64,000 bases of DNA from positions 372,001 through 436,000 of the forward strand of contig NZ_CP031337.1 in the NCBI RefSeq assembly GCF_003355495.1, written 5' to 3'. Positions 8,441 through 17,891 of this stretch are shown piece after piece. Both the position numbers and the translations under genes were made by a program. The DNA is from Crenobacter cavernae. Its GTDB lineage: Bacteria; Pseudomonadota; Gammaproteobacteria; Burkholderiales; Chromobacteriaceae. The first letter of the stretch is position 1; each line of letters starts with the position of its first letter. The notes beneath the pieces were generated by a model that was given only the letters and a program-made list of their open reading frames with translations, did no database searches and was not told where the DNA came from.

Positions 8441-9844
8441 ATGAAAGAGCCGCTGAAAAAAATCGCGCTGATCACCGCAGGGGCCCTGGCCGGCGGGGCA
8501 TTGACCATCAGCCTGCAGGCGCTGGCCGACAAGGACACGCTCGGCCCGCTGCCCTTGAACGAACTGCGCACGTTTGCCGAGGTATTCGGCCGCATCAAGC
8601 AGGAATACGTCGAGCCGGTCGAGGACAAGAAACTGATCAACGAGGCGATCAAGGGCATGATTTCCGGTCTCGACCCGCACTCGGACTACCTCGACCCGGA
8701 GGCTTTCAAGGAGCTGAAGGAAGGCACGCAGGGCGAATTCGGCGGCCTCGGCATCGAGATCGGCGCCGAGGACGGCGCGGTCAAGGTGATTGCGCCGATC
8801 GAGGACACACCGGCGCAGAAAGCCGGCATCCAGAGCGGCGACCTGATCGTGAAGATCGACGAGACGCCGGTGCGCGGCCTGTCGCTGAGCGACGCGGTGA
8901 AGAAGATGCGCGGCAAGCCGGGCACCAAGGTCACGCTGACCATCGCGCGCAAGCAGGAAACCAAGCCCTTGGTCTTCACGCTGACGCGCGCGGTGATCAA
9001 GACCAAGAGCGTCAAGTACAAGATGCTCGAACCTGACTTCGGCTACATCCGCATCACGCAGTTCCAGGAACACACGACCGAGAACCTGGCGCAGGCGATC
9101 GAGACGCTGTACCGCGACAACAAGCAGTCGCTCAAGGGGCTGGTATTGGATTTGCGCGACGACCCGGGCGGCCTGTTGAACGGCGCGGTCGGCGTGTCGT
9201 CGGTGTTTTTGCCGAAAGGCTCGCTGGTGGTCTACACAGAGGGTCGCGTCGAAGACGCGAAGATGCGGCTGACCGCGATCCCGCAAAGCTATCTGCGCGG
9301 CGGCGAGAAAGACCCGCTCACGCAGCTGCCGGCCGACATCAAGTCGCTGCCCTTGGTGGTGCTGGTCAACACCGGCTCGGCGTCGGCGTCCGAGATCGTC
9401 GCCGGCGCCTTGCAGGACCACAAGCGCGCGGTGCTGGTCGGCACGCAGACCTTCGGCAAGGGCTCGGTGCAGTCCATCCTGCCGCTGGGGAACGCCGGCG
9501 GCATCAAGCTGACCACCGCACGCTACTTCACGCCGAGCGGCCGCTCGATCCAGGCCAAGGGCATCACGCCGGACGTGATCGTCGAGGATGGCAAGCTGAC
9601 CGCCGCCGACAACGCGTTGCGCGTGCGCGAAGCCGACCTGGAAAACCATCTCGACAACCCGAACGGCGAAGACAAGGCGCCGGCACGCCCGGTACGCCGC
9701 ATCGAGCCGCCGAAGGAAGACAAGAACAAGGACGACAAGTCCGACGTCAACCCGCGCGACCCGAACCCGAAGACCGACTTCCAGCTCGGCCAGGCCTTGA
9801 ATATCCTCAAGGTGCAGCAAATACTGAGCAAGAAAACCAACTGA
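8441..9844 (+). CDS. ctpA: Carboxy-terminal processing protease, S41 family
   Basis: A 467-residue periplasmic serine protease. It has an N-terminal signal/anchor (residues 5-30), a PDZ domain (GEFGGLGIEIGAEDGAVKV to about residue 165), and a tail-specific protease domain. The catalytic pair is visible: Ser in NTGSASASEIVAG and Lys in TFGKGSVQS. The C-terminus has a charged proline/lysine-rich linker (KAPARPVRRIEPPKEDKNK). It follows the envC-like gene by 43 bases with an upstream GAAGAGAG ribosome binding site, and is closed by a strong terminator. Confidence 0.94.
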   Translation: MKEPLKKIALITAGALAGGALTISLQALADKDTLGPLPLNELRTFAEVFGRIKQEYVEPVEDKKLINEAIKGMISGLDPHSDYLDPEAFKELKEGTQGEFGGLGIEIGAEDGAVKVIAPIEDTPAQKAGIQSGDLIVKIDETPVRGLSLSDAVKKMRGKPGTKVTLTIARKQETKPLVFTLTRAVIKTKSVKYKMLEPDFGYIRITQFQEHTTENLAQAIETLYRDNKQSLKGLVLDLRDDPGGLLNGAVGVSSVFLPKGSLVVYTEGRVEDAKMRLTAIPQSYLRGGEKDPLTQLPADIKSLPLVVLVNTGSASASEIVAGALQDHKRAVLVGTQTFGKGSVQSILPLGNAGGIKLTTARYFTPSGRSIQAKGITPDVIVEDGKLTAADNALRVREADLENHLDNPNGEDKAPARPVRRIEPPKEDKNKDDKSDVNPRDPNPKTDFQLGQALNILKVQQILSKKTN

Positions 9845-9865
9845 TTGCTGGCTACGCAGCGTCAC

Positions 9866-9893
9866 AAAGGCCGGCTAGACGCCGGCCTTTTTA
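9866..9893 (+). terminator. Rho-independent terminator after ctpA
   Basis: A hairpin with arms AAAGGCCGGC (9866-9875) and GCCGGCCTTT, loop TAGAC, followed by a short T-run. It ends the gpmI-envC-ctpA unit. Confidence 0.9.
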
Positions 9894-9908
9894 GCTCCGG
9901 AGGACGCC

Positions 9909-10301
9909 ATGCCGCATGAAGAAGCCTTCAAGACCCGCACGATCGCCTTGCGCGCGAACGACGACGTCGCGACGGCCACCGCCGTGCTGAACGCCCTGGA
10001 AGGCGTGAACGCGCGGGCGCTCACCGACAGGCCGGCCATCCTCATGAGCTACACGCTGCCCGAACACACGCTCGCCGACCTCGTCGGCCAACTTGTCGAC
10101 TCGGGCTTCCACCCCATCGACGGGCCGCTCGAGCGGCTGCGCCTCGCGCTGATCGCCTACGGCGAAGACGTCCAGCGGCACAACCTCGACGCACCGGCCA
10201 TCGCCGTCAAGCCGCGCGACGCGTTCAGCCGGATCTACCAGCACCATCCGCACGGCGACGCCGACGAGACCACGCCGGAAGAATCGCGCCACTACCGCTG
10301 A
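9909..10301 (+). CDS. Uncharacterised protein with an HMA-like alpha/beta N-terminal region
   Basis: A 130-residue soluble protein without signal peptide. It has a strong ribosome binding site (CCGGAGGACGCC before the ATG). The first 75 residues (TRTIALRANDDVATATAVLNALEG..., then LADLVGQLVDSGFHPIDG) have the beta-alpha-beta-beta-alpha-beta rhythm of heavy-metal-associated domains. They lack the CxxC metal motif, so metal binding is unlikely. The tail is histidine-rich (YQHHPHGDADE, ESRHYR). It stands between ctpA and argA. Function unknown; the fold suggestion is inference. Confidence 0.6.
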   Translation: MPHEEAFKTRTIALRANDDVATATAVLNALEGVNARALTDRPAILMSYTLPEHTLADLVGQLVDSGFHPIDGPLERLRLALIAYGEDVQRHNLDAPAIAVKPRDAFSRIYQHHPHGDADETTPEESRHYR

Positions 10302-10388
10302 ACCCGGCCGGCGACCTCGGCCAACCCTGCACGGCGCGCGCCTTTCCTGCTACCCTTGGCGCGATCCCTTCCATCGCCGAATGCTGCC

Positions 10389-11696
10389 ATGCTGTCCCGT
10401 GAATTCGTGCTGTCGTTCCGCGAAGCGGCGCCCTATATCAACGCCTTTCGCGGCAAAACCTTCGTGCTCGCCGTCAACGGCGAAACTGTCGCCGCCGGCC
10501 GCGTGCCCGGCCTCGCGCAGGACATCAACCTGTTGGCGAGTCTCGGCGCGCGCATCGTGCTCGTGCACGGCGCGCGGCCGCAGATCGAGAAGCTCGCCGC
10601 GCACAGCGCGCTCAAGCAGACCTTCCACCGCGCGCGAAGGGTGACCGACCCGGCGACGATGGACGTGGTGCGCCAGGCGGTCGGCGCGACGCGCTACGAG
10701 ATCGAGGCGGCACTGTCGATGAGCATGCCCAATTCGCCGATGCAGGGCGCGCATCTGAGGATAGGCAGCGGCAACTTCCTGACCGCGCAACCGCTCGGCG
10801 TCATCGACGGCGTCGACATGCTCTACACCGGCCACGTGCGCAAGATCGACAACTACGGCATCCGCCACCGGCTCGAGGCCGGCGAGCTGGTGCTGATCTC
10901 GTCGATCGGCTATTCGCCGACCGGCGAGGCGTTCAACCTGACGATGGAAGAAGTCGCGACGCAGACCGCGATCGCGCTGCGCGCCGAGAAGCTGATCTTC
11001 TTCATCGGCGGCGACAGCGTGATCACCCGTGGCGGCGAGGTGGTCAGCACGCTGGACACCGGCGAGGTCGACGCGGCGCTTTCCGCCGGCGGCCTGTCCG
11101 AAGAGGCGACCGCCTACCTGCCGTGCGCGGTACGCGCCACGCGCGAGGGCGTCGCGCGCGTGCACCTCGTCAGCCGCGACGAAGACGGCGCGCTGCTGAC
11201 CGAACTCTTCACCGACTACGGCAGCGGCACCATGGTCGCGCGCGACCCGCTGGTGCGCATCCGCACCGCGACGATCGAGGACGTCGGCGACCTGATCGGC
11301 CTGATCGCGCCGCTCGAGGCGCAGGGCATCCTCGTCAAGCGCAGCCGTGAAGCGCTCGAGATGGAGATCGGCCAGTATTCGCTGCTCGAGCACGACGGCC
11401 GCATCTGCGGCTGCGTCGCGATGCATGCCTTCCCCGAGTCGGGCATGGCGGAACTCGCGTGTCTCGCGGTCAGCGCCGAGCGGCGCGACGCCGGCTTCGG
11501 CGAGATGATGCTGCAGTACGTCGAGAACCAGGCGCGCCGCCGCGGTATCCAGCGCCTGTTCGTCTTGACGACGCAGACCGCGCACTGGTTCGTCGAGCGC
11601 GGCTTCGTCGCCGCCCCGCTGACCGAGCTGCCGATGGAGCGCCAGGAGTGCTACAACTTCCAGCGCCGCTCGAAGGTGTTCATCAAGACGCTGTGA
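10389..11696 (+). CDS. argA: Amino-acid N-acetyltransferase (N-acetylglutamate synthase)
   Basis: A 435-residue enzyme that acetylates glutamate with acetyl-CoA, the first step of arginine biosynthesis. Residues 1 to about 285 form the amino-acid-kinase-like domain (INLLASLGARIVLVHGARPQIE), which binds the feedback inhibitor arginine. The rest is a GNAT acetyltransferase domain (MAELACLAVSAERRDAGFGEMML, RRRGIQRLFVLTTQTAHWFVERGF). The ATG at 10389 is preferred over an upstream TTG. A copy of the dispersed word precedes the gene (10316) and one follows it (11707). Confidence 0.95.
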   Translation: MLSREFVLSFREAAPYINAFRGKTFVLAVNGETVAAGRVPGLAQDINLLASLGARIVLVHGARPQIEKLAAHSALKQTFHRARRVTDPATMDVVRQAVGATRYEIEAALSMSMPNSPMQGAHLRIGSGNFLTAQPLGVIDGVDMLYTGHVRKIDNYGIRHRLEAGELVLISSIGYSPTGEAFNLTMEEVATQTAIALRAEKLIFFIGGDSVITRGGEVVSTLDTGEVDAALSAGGLSEEATAYLPCAVRATREGVARVHLVSRDEDGALLTELFTDYGSGTMVARDPLVRIRTATIEDVGDLIGLIAPLEAQGILVKRSREALEMEIGQYSLLEHDGRICGCVAMHAFPESGMAELACLAVSAERRDAGFGEMMLQYVENQARRRGIQRLFVLTTQTAHWFVERGFVAAPLTELPMERQECYNFQRRSKVFIKTL

Positions 11697-11799
11697 TAGG
11701 AATAAGGTTGGCCGAGCCCGGCCAGGCTTGCAGCTTCCCTGTCCCGCCCCCATCTACAGTCCGAATCCCTGTCGCCACGGCCTTCGCGGTCTGGATGAC

Positions 11800-11817
11800 G
11801 TGTCATCTGTATGACAC
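11800..11817. promoter_or_regulatory. Perfect inverted repeat upstream of the YggX-like gene
   Basis: GTGTCAT-CTGT-ATGACAC, seven-base perfect arms, sits 42 bases before the start codon, with a possible -10 (TATCCT) at 11828-11833. The placement fits a repressor or activator operator. In E. coli yggX belongs to the SoxRS response; whether this site binds a comparable regulator is not known. Confidence 0.45.
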
Positions 11818-11858
11818 AATGTTCCGCTATCCTGTTTCCCCTCATTGAAGGAAGTGCA

Positions 11859-12131
11859 ATGGCCCGTACCGTTCACTGCGTCAAGCTCGGCCGCGAAGCC
11901 GAGGCGCTCGATTTCCCGCCCTTGCCCGGTGCCATCGGCAAGCGCGTTTACGAAAACGTCTCGAAGGAAGCCTGGCAGGGCTGGCTCAAGTACCAGACCA
12001 TGCTGATCAACGAGAACCGCCTCAACCTCGCCGACAGCCGCGCCCGCCAGTACCTGGCGCAGCAGCTGGAAGCGTACTTCTTCGGCCAGGGTGCCGACGT
12101 GCCGGAAGGCTACACGCCGCCGTCCGCCTGA
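11859..12131 (+). CDS. yggX: Fe(2+)-trafficking / oxidative damage protection protein
   Basis: A 90-residue cytoplasmic protein starting MARTVHCVKLGREAEALDFPP, the signature start of the YggX family including its conserved Cys7. Further family features are GKRVYENVSKEAWQGWLKYQTMLINE and the C-terminal FFGQG. YggX protects iron-sulphur clusters under oxidative stress and may shuttle iron. GAAGGAAG precedes the ATG. It is monocistronic, closed by a terminator, with an inverted repeat in its promoter region. Confidence 0.95.
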   Translation: MARTVHCVKLGREAEALDFPPLPGAIGKRVYENVSKEAWQGWLKYQTMLINENRLNLADSRARQYLAQQLEAYFFGQGADVPEGYTPPSA

Positions 12132-12142
12132 TGTACCGCCAG

Positions 12143-12168
12143 AGCCCTCCTTCGCGAGGGCTTTGTTG
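12143..12168 (+). terminator. Rho-independent terminator after yggX
   Basis: AGCCCTC and GAGGGCT arms around CTTCGC, followed by TTGTTG. Confidence 0.75.
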
Positions 12169-12257
12169 TCTTCGCGCCCCGATAAACCGCCAAGAGCCCT
12201 AAGCAGAACGTCTGCGCCAGCCGCTGTGCTTAGCGCCCCTGCCCCACACGGATTGCC

Positions 12258-14318
12258 ATGACCCACGTAGCCCAGACCGAACTCTTGCTCAACCGCGAAC
12301 TCGGGCTGATCGAGTTCAACCGCCGCGTGCTCGCGCAGGCCGAAGACGCGAGCCTGCCCTTCCTCGAGCGGCTGAAATTCCTGTGCATCGTGTCGTCCAA
12401 CCTCGACGAATTCTTCGAGGTGCGCGTCGCCTGGCTCAAGGAAAACGTCCAGGCCAACCCGAACCGGCTGTTGCCGGACGGCGCGACGCCGCGCCAGTCG
12501 CTGTCGCGCGTGTCGGCCGCCGCGCACGCGCTGGTGCGCGAGCAGTACCAGGTGCTGAGCGAGGTGCTGCTGCCGTCCCTCAGGGAAGAAGGCATCGTGT
12601 TCCTCAGGCGCGCCGAATGGAACGACGCGCAGCGCGACTGGATCCGCGCGTTCTTCTTCCGCGAGCTGATGCCTATCCTGACGCCGATCGGCCTCGACCC
12701 GTCGCACCCGTTCCCGAAGCTGTTGAACAAGAGCCTGAACTTCGCGGTCGAGCTCGAAGGCCGCGACGCCTTCGGCCGCGCGTCGGGCATCGCCATCGTC
12801 CAGGCGCCGCGCATCCTGCCGCGCGTGATCAAGCTGCCGGCCGAACTGACCGACGGGCGCGACACGCTGGTCTTCCTATCGTCTATCCTGCACGCGCACG
12901 TGCACGAGCTCTTCCTCGGCATGGCGGTCAAGGGCTGCTACCAGTTCCGCGTCACGCGCAACAGCGAGCTGACGGTCGAGGACGAGGACGTGAAGAACCT
13001 GCGCACCGCGCTGCAGGGCGAATTGCGCCATCGCCAGTTCGGCGAGGCGGTCAGGCTCGAGATCGCCGACACCTGCCCGGCTCACATGGAGGAATTCCTC
13101 GTCACGCAGTTCGGGCTCGAGGCGCAGGACGTCTACCGCGTGAACGGCCCGGTCAACCTGGTGCGGCTGATGCAGGTGCCCGAGCTCTTGGACCGGCCCG
13201 ACCTCAAGTTCACGCCGTTCGAACCGAGCCTGCCGCCCATCATCGCGAAGAAGAGCAACCTGTTCGACGCGATCGCCCGTGGCGACATCCTGCTGCACCA
13301 CCCGTACCAGAGCTTCCAGCCGGTGATCGACCTGCTCAACCTCGCGGCGACCGACCCGCAGGTCGTCGCGATCAAGATGACGGTCTACCGCACCGGCACC
13401 GACTCGGTGCTGATGGATTCGCTCGTCGCCGCCGCGCGCGCCGGCAAGCAGGTGACGGTCGTCGTCGAACTGATGGCGCGCTTCGACGAAGAGGCGAACA
13501 TCGGCTGGGCGAGCCGGCTCGAGGACGCCGGCGCGCACGTCGTGTACGGCGTGTTCGGCTACAAGGTGCACGCCAAGATGCTGATGGTGGTGCGCCGCGA
13601 GGAAGGCGGGCTGAAACGCTACGTGCACCTGGGCACCGGCAACTACCACCCGCGCACCGCGCGCCTCTACACCGACTTCGGCCTTCTGACATGCAACGAC
13701 GAGCTCGCCAGCGACGTCAACGACATCTTCGTGCAGCTGACCGGCCTCGGCCGCGCGGGCAAGCTCAAGCTGATCTACCAGTCGCCGTTCACGCTGCACT
13801 CTATGCTGACCGCAGCAATCGAGCACGAGGCCGAACACGCGGCCGCGGGTCGTCCGGCGCTGATCATCGCCAAGATGAACGCGCTCTTGGAGCCGCAGGT
13901 GATCCACGCGCTCTACAAGGCGAGCCAGGCCGGCGTGAAGATCCAGCTGATCATCCGCGGCGTGTGCGCGCTGCGGCCGGGCGTGCCGGGCTTGTCGGAC
14001 AACATCACCGTGCGCTCGATCGTCGGCCGCTTCCTCGAGCACACGCGCGTGTTCTACTTCTTCAACGACAAGCACGAAGACGTGCTGATCGCCAGCGCCG
14101 ACTGGATGGGCCGCAACCTGTTCCGCCGCATCGAGACCTGCGTGCCCATCGTCGACGTGAAGCTGAAGCGCCGCATGATCAAGGAAGGGCTGAAGCTCTA
14201 CCTCGAGGACAACGTCAACACCTGGGAGATGCAGCCGGACGGCAGCTACAAGCGCCGCGCGAGCCGCGGCAAGCCGCGCTGCGCGCAGGACATCCTGCTC
14301 GCCGAGTACGCGGGCTGA
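12258..14318 (+). CDS. ppk: Polyphosphate kinase 1
   Basis: A 686-residue enzyme that polymerises the ATP gamma-phosphate into polyphosphate at the membrane periphery. The N-terminal helical domain starts LLNRELGLIEFNRRVLAQAED and contains SSNLDEFFEVR. The two phospholipase-D-like catalytic halves show HLGTGNYHPRTARLYTDFG (autophosphorylated histidine region) and SIVGRFLEHTRVFYF (second catalytic histidine). Length is typical. Monocistronic, with GGATTGCC before the ATG and a terminator after the stop. Confidence 0.97.
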   Translation: MTHVAQTELLLNRELGLIEFNRRVLAQAEDASLPFLERLKFLCIVSSNLDEFFEVRVAWLKENVQANPNRLLPDGATPRQSLSRVSAAAHALVREQYQVLSEVLLPSLREEGIVFLRRAEWNDAQRDWIRAFFFRELMPILTPIGLDPSHPFPKLLNKSLNFAVELEGRDAFGRASGIAIVQAPRILPRVIKLPAELTDGRDTLVFLSSILHAHVHELFLGMAVKGCYQFRVTRNSELTVEDEDVKNLRTALQGELRHRQFGEAVRLEIADTCPAHMEEFLVTQFGLEAQDVYRVNGPVNLVRLMQVPELLDRPDLKFTPFEPSLPPIIAKKSNLFDAIARGDILLHHPYQSFQPVIDLLNLAATDPQVVAIKMTVYRTGTDSVLMDSLVAAARAGKQVTVVVELMARFDEEANIGWASRLEDAGAHVVYGVFGYKVHAKMLMVVRREEGGLKRYVHLGTGNYHPRTARLYTDFGLLTCNDELASDVNDIFVQLTGLGRAGKLKLIYQSPFTLHSMLTAAIEHEAEHAAAGRPALIIAKMNALLEPQVIHALYKASQAGVKIQLIIRGVCALRPGVPGLSDNITVRSIVGRFLEHTRVFYFFNDKHEDVLIASADWMGRNLFRRIETCVPIVDVKLKRRMIKEGLKLYLEDNVNTWEMQPDGSYKRRASRGKPRCAQDILLAEYAG

Positions 14319-14353
14319 GCGGCCGGAACTCGACCGTCACATCCCCACCTAAG

Positions 14354-14379
14354 ACGGGCGCGCTTCGCGCCCGTTTTTC
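14354..14379 (+). terminator. Rho-independent terminator after ppk
   Basis: Arms ACGGGCGCG and CGCGCCCGT around CTT, followed by TTTTCT. Confidence 0.9.
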
Positions 14380-14397
14380 TCTATCTGGAGCTCGTCC

Positions 14398-14877
14398 TTG
14401 GACATCGCCCTGTATCTGCTTTCCGCCGTCCTCGTCATCGTCGGTCTCGCCGGCACGGTGTTCCCCGCGCTGCCCGGCCTGCCCTTGATGCTGGCGGGCT
14501 TCGCGCTCGCCGGCTGGGTCGGCGACTTCCAGACCATCACCGTCGCCGCGCTGATCGTGCTCGGCGTCTTGACGGCGATCGGCTTCGTGATCGACCTCGT
14601 CGCCGGCTGGCTCGGCGCCCGGGCCAGCGGCGCGAGCCCGAAGGCCTTGTGGGGCGCGCTCGCAGGCAGCCTGATCGGCCTGTTCTTCGGCCTGCCCGGC
14701 GTGATCTTCGGCCCGCTCGTCGGCGCGGCGGCAGGCGAATTCCTCGCAAAGCGCGACCTCTACCAGGCCGGCAAGGTCGGCATCGGCACCTTCATCGGTT
14801 TCATCGTCGGCACCGTCGCCAAGATCGGCTGCGCGTTCGCGATGCTGGCGGTGTTCGCCGGCGCGCTGCTGTTCTGA
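14398..14877 (+). CDS. DUF456-family membrane protein
   Basis: A 159-residue integral membrane protein with about five hydrophobic segments and glycine-rich turns (GLAGTVFPALPGLPLMLAGFALAGW, LFFGLPGVIFGPLVGAAAGEFL). These patterns are typical of the DUF456 family, whose function is not established. The start is TTG at 14398-14400, supported by CTGGAG eight bases upstream; no nearby ATG fits. It is convergent with the phosphonate-type permease gene, with a palindromic motif pair between their ends. Confidence 0.85.
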   Translation: MDIALYLLSAVLVIVGLAGTVFPALPGLPLMLAGFALAGWVGDFQTITVAALIVLGVLTAIGFVIDLVAGWLGARASGASPKALWGALAGSLIGLFFGLPGVIFGPLVGAAAGEFLAKRDLYQAGKVGIGTFIGFIVGTVAKIGCAFAMLAVFAGALLF

Positions 14878-14904
14878 GACGGCCAGCTCCCCTTCCCTCC
14901 CACG

Positions 14905-14930
14905 ACGTTGGCCGAGGCCTCGGCCAACGT
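14905..14930. terminator. Head-to-head pair of the GTTGGCCGAG word between convergent genes
   Basis: A perfect 26-base palindrome made from ACGTTGGCCGAGG and its exact mirror, between the stops of the DUF456 gene (14877) and the permease pseudogene (14932). It would form a cruciform or RNA hairpin serving both strands, but has no T-run. Confidence 0.7.
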
Positions 14931-14931
14931 C

Positions 14932-16648
14932 CTACCTCCCCTTCCAGCGCCCGCTGCGGCGCGCGATCAGCGCCTCGAGCCCGCTGAACGCCAGCGAAAC
15001 GACGGCCGACGTCGCGACGATCAGCGTCGCCATCGCCGCGGCGGCCGCGGTGTCGCCGGCGTCGTCCATGGTGATGATCGCCACCGCCGCAAGACTCTTC
15101 TCCGGGCTGTAGAGGAAGATCAGCGCCGATACGGTCGTCCATCGCCGACACGAAGAAGAAGCGCGCGATGTCGATCAGCGCCGGCGCGCACACCGGCAGC
15201 GTCACGCGGCGCAAGGTCACCCAGAACGGCACCTTCAGCGACGAGGCGACCGCCTCGAACTCGGCGTCGAGCTGCTTGAGCGCGGTGGTCGCGGTCAGGT
15301 GCGCGGTGGTGTAGTAGTGCGCGACGGTGCAGACCACCATCAGCGCCATGCCGCCGTAGAGGAAGTTCAGCGGGTTGGCCGGGTGGTTGAAGAAGAACAC
15401 GTAGCCGAGGCCCAGCACCAGGCCCGGCACCGCCATCGGCAACAGCGCGAACAGGCGCAACAGCGGCGCGACGCCGGCCGCCGATTTCAGCTTCTCTGCC
15501 CAGTACGCGCCGAGGAAGACCAGCACGGTGCCTGCGCCTGCGCTCGCGACGCCGAGCGCAAGGCTGTTGCGGTAGGCCGCCCAGCCGCCGCCGTCGACGC
15601 TGTCGAAGTCGTAGTGCGACAGCGTGAGGCTGAGGTCGTAAGGCCAGTAGGCGATGAAGGACGCGGCGACGCCGACACCGAGCAGCGACAACAACAGCAG
15701 CGACACCAGCGACAGCCCGCCCAACGCCGCGAGGTCTGTGGCAAGCATACGTTGCGGCACGAAGGGCACCGCGCGGGCACTCAAGGCCGCCGCCTGGCGG
15801 CGCGCCATGCGCCGCTCGATCGAAAATGACAGCAGCGCCGGCGCGAGCAGCATCAGCCCGACCACCGCGCCGCGCTCGAAGTTGAGCTGGCCGATCACCT
15901 GCTTGAACGCTTCCACAGCCAATACGTTGAAGTCGCCGCCGACCACCTTGGGCACGCCGAAGTCGGTGATCACCAGCGTGAACACCACCAGCGCCGCCGA
16001 CACCAGGCCGTAGCGCGCGCTCGGCAGCGTCACCGTCAGGAAGCGGCGGATCGGGCCGGCGCCGAGCACGCGCGCCGCCTCGGCCAACCTCGCGTCGGAA
16101 CTCGCGAGCGCGGTCGCGAGGATCAGGAAGGCGTGCGGAAACGTATAGAACAGCTCGCCGGCGACCACGCCCCAGAAGCCGTAGACGCTGCCGTCACCGA
16201 TCCAGCTTTTCAGCAGGCCCTGGTTGCCGAACAGGTAGACCAGCGAGATCGCCGGCATCAGCGACGGCGCGAGAAGCGGCGTGAGCGCGATCTGGCGGAA
16301 GGCGCCGCGCCCCCACACGGCCGTTCGAGTCAGCGCAAAGGCAAAGCCGAAGGCGATCGGCACGACGAGCAGCGTCGAGGTCAGCGCGACCGAGAAGCTG
16401 TTGACCGCCGCGCGCACCAGGCCCGGCGAGCCGGCGATCTCGGCGAAGTGCGCGAAGCCGGCCCAGCCGCCGTCCGTCGTAAGGAAGGCGCGGCCGAGCA
16501 TCGCGGCAAGGGGCAGGCCGACCGCGAACAGCAGCGCTGCGACCCACAACAGCGGCAAGAAGCGTCCGAGCAGCGCCTCGAAGTCGAAGCGCTTGCCAGG
16601 GTTGGCCGAGCCCCGCGATGTCAAGCGGCGCGCGATCGCTGTCAACAT
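14932..16648 (-). pseudogene. 2-aminoethylphosphonate-type ABC transporter permease, frameshifted
   Basis: A two-module inner-membrane permease with about 12 helices, resembling the PhnU2-type permease of putative 2-aminoethylphosphonate importers. The frame runs from ATG 16648 (MLTAIARRLTSRGSANPG) to IDIARFFFVSAM near 15140. One extra base there (GATGGACGACC where GATGACGACC restores the frame) breaks the reading. In the other frame the protein continues as TTVSALIFLYSPEKSL... and ends GRWKGR at 14932. Either a true frameshift or a sequencing error; family identity is sure for binding-protein-dependent permeases, the substrate is inferred. Confidence 0.75.
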
Positions 16649-17741
16649 GGCGCGCCCTCCGGGTAGGCGATCAGCCGTGCCGCCGGCAGCGCGATCGGCA
16701 CGATCTCGCCGGGCACGATGGGCTGGCGCGACAGCATAGACGGGCACAGGTCGGCGGTCAGCGTCACGCCCGGCATGCCCTCGGGCGAGAGCTTCAGGCG
16801 CGTCAGCGCGCCGGCGAACGCGACGTCGGCGACGCGCGCGAGCACGGTGTTGGCCGCCGGCTCCCACTGCGCGCGGATCAGGATGTCCTCCGGGCGCAGG
16901 AACAGCGTGAACGCGTCGCCCTCTGGCAAGGGTTGGCCGAGCTGCAAGGTGTGCGAGCCGACCTCGACCACGTCGTCGGACACGCGCCGTGCGGCGAGCC
17001 AGTCGCCTCGCCGACGAATTCGGCGACGAAGCGGCTCGCCGGCCGGCGGTAGATCTCGGACGGCGTGCCGACCTGCTCGATGCGGCCGTGGTTCATCACG
17101 ACGACCCGGTCGGCGATCGCGAGCGCCTCGGCCTGGTCGTGCGTGACCATCAAGGTCGTCACGCCGAGCTTCTTCTGCACGCGCTTCAGTTCGTCGCGCA
17201 GCTTGTCGCGCACCCTCGCGTCGAGCGCCGACAACGGTTCGTCGAGTAAGAGCAAACCTGGCGACGTCGCGAGCGCGCGCGCCAGCGCGACGCGCTGCTG
17301 CTGGCCGCCCGACAGCGCCGCCGGGTATTTTTCCTCGGCGCCGGGCAGGCCGACCATGTCGAGCAAGTCGCGCACGCGCTCTTGGTGGCGCGCGCGCTCG
17401 CGGCGCGGCGTCAGTCCATACGCGATGTTGTCGGCGACGGTCAGGTTCGGAAACAGCGCGTAGCTCTGGAACACGATGCCGTAGTCGCGTTTTGCCGGCG
17501 CCAGCCGCGTGATGTCGGCGCCGTGCGCGAGCACGCGGCCGGCGTCCGGCTTGTCGAGGCCGGCGATGAGGCGCAACAGCGTCGTCTTGCCGCAGCCGGA
17601 CGGGCCGAGCAGGCAGACGAACTCGCCCTTGCGGATCTGCAAGGACACGGCGTCAAGCGCGGTGAACGCGCCGTAGCGGCGCGCGAGGCCGTCTACCGCG
17701 AGGTGGGGCGCGGCGGCGAGCGGGGAGTCGCAGGGTTTCAT
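16642..17741 (-). pseudogene. 2-aminoethylphosphonate-type ABC transporter ATP-binding protein, frameshifted
   Basis: An importer ATPase with Walker A GPSGCGKTT, Q-loop VFQSYALFPNLTV, signature LSGGQQQRVALARAL and Walker B LLLLDEPLSALDA, then a TOBE-type C-terminal region. The first frame covers about 246 residues to FVAEFVGEA. One missing base near 17003 (GAGGCGACTGG where GAGGCGAACTGG is expected) shifts the frame. The C-terminus continues as NWLAARRVSDDVVEVGSHTL... to 16642 and overlaps the permease start. Without correction the protein loses its regulatory C-terminal domain. The substrate is inferred from the neighbours. Confidence 0.8.
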
Positions 17742-17891
17742 CGGGGGGAACTCCAGGAATCGCGTTTGCCCAAACCGGCCGGAACCGGTCGAAGAACGGG
17801 GGGCTTGGGAAAACGGCCGGCGCCATCCGCGCCGGCCAGGTCAAGCTTGAGACAGCGTTTTCGTCATCGCAAAAACGCCGTCAGGACCGGC

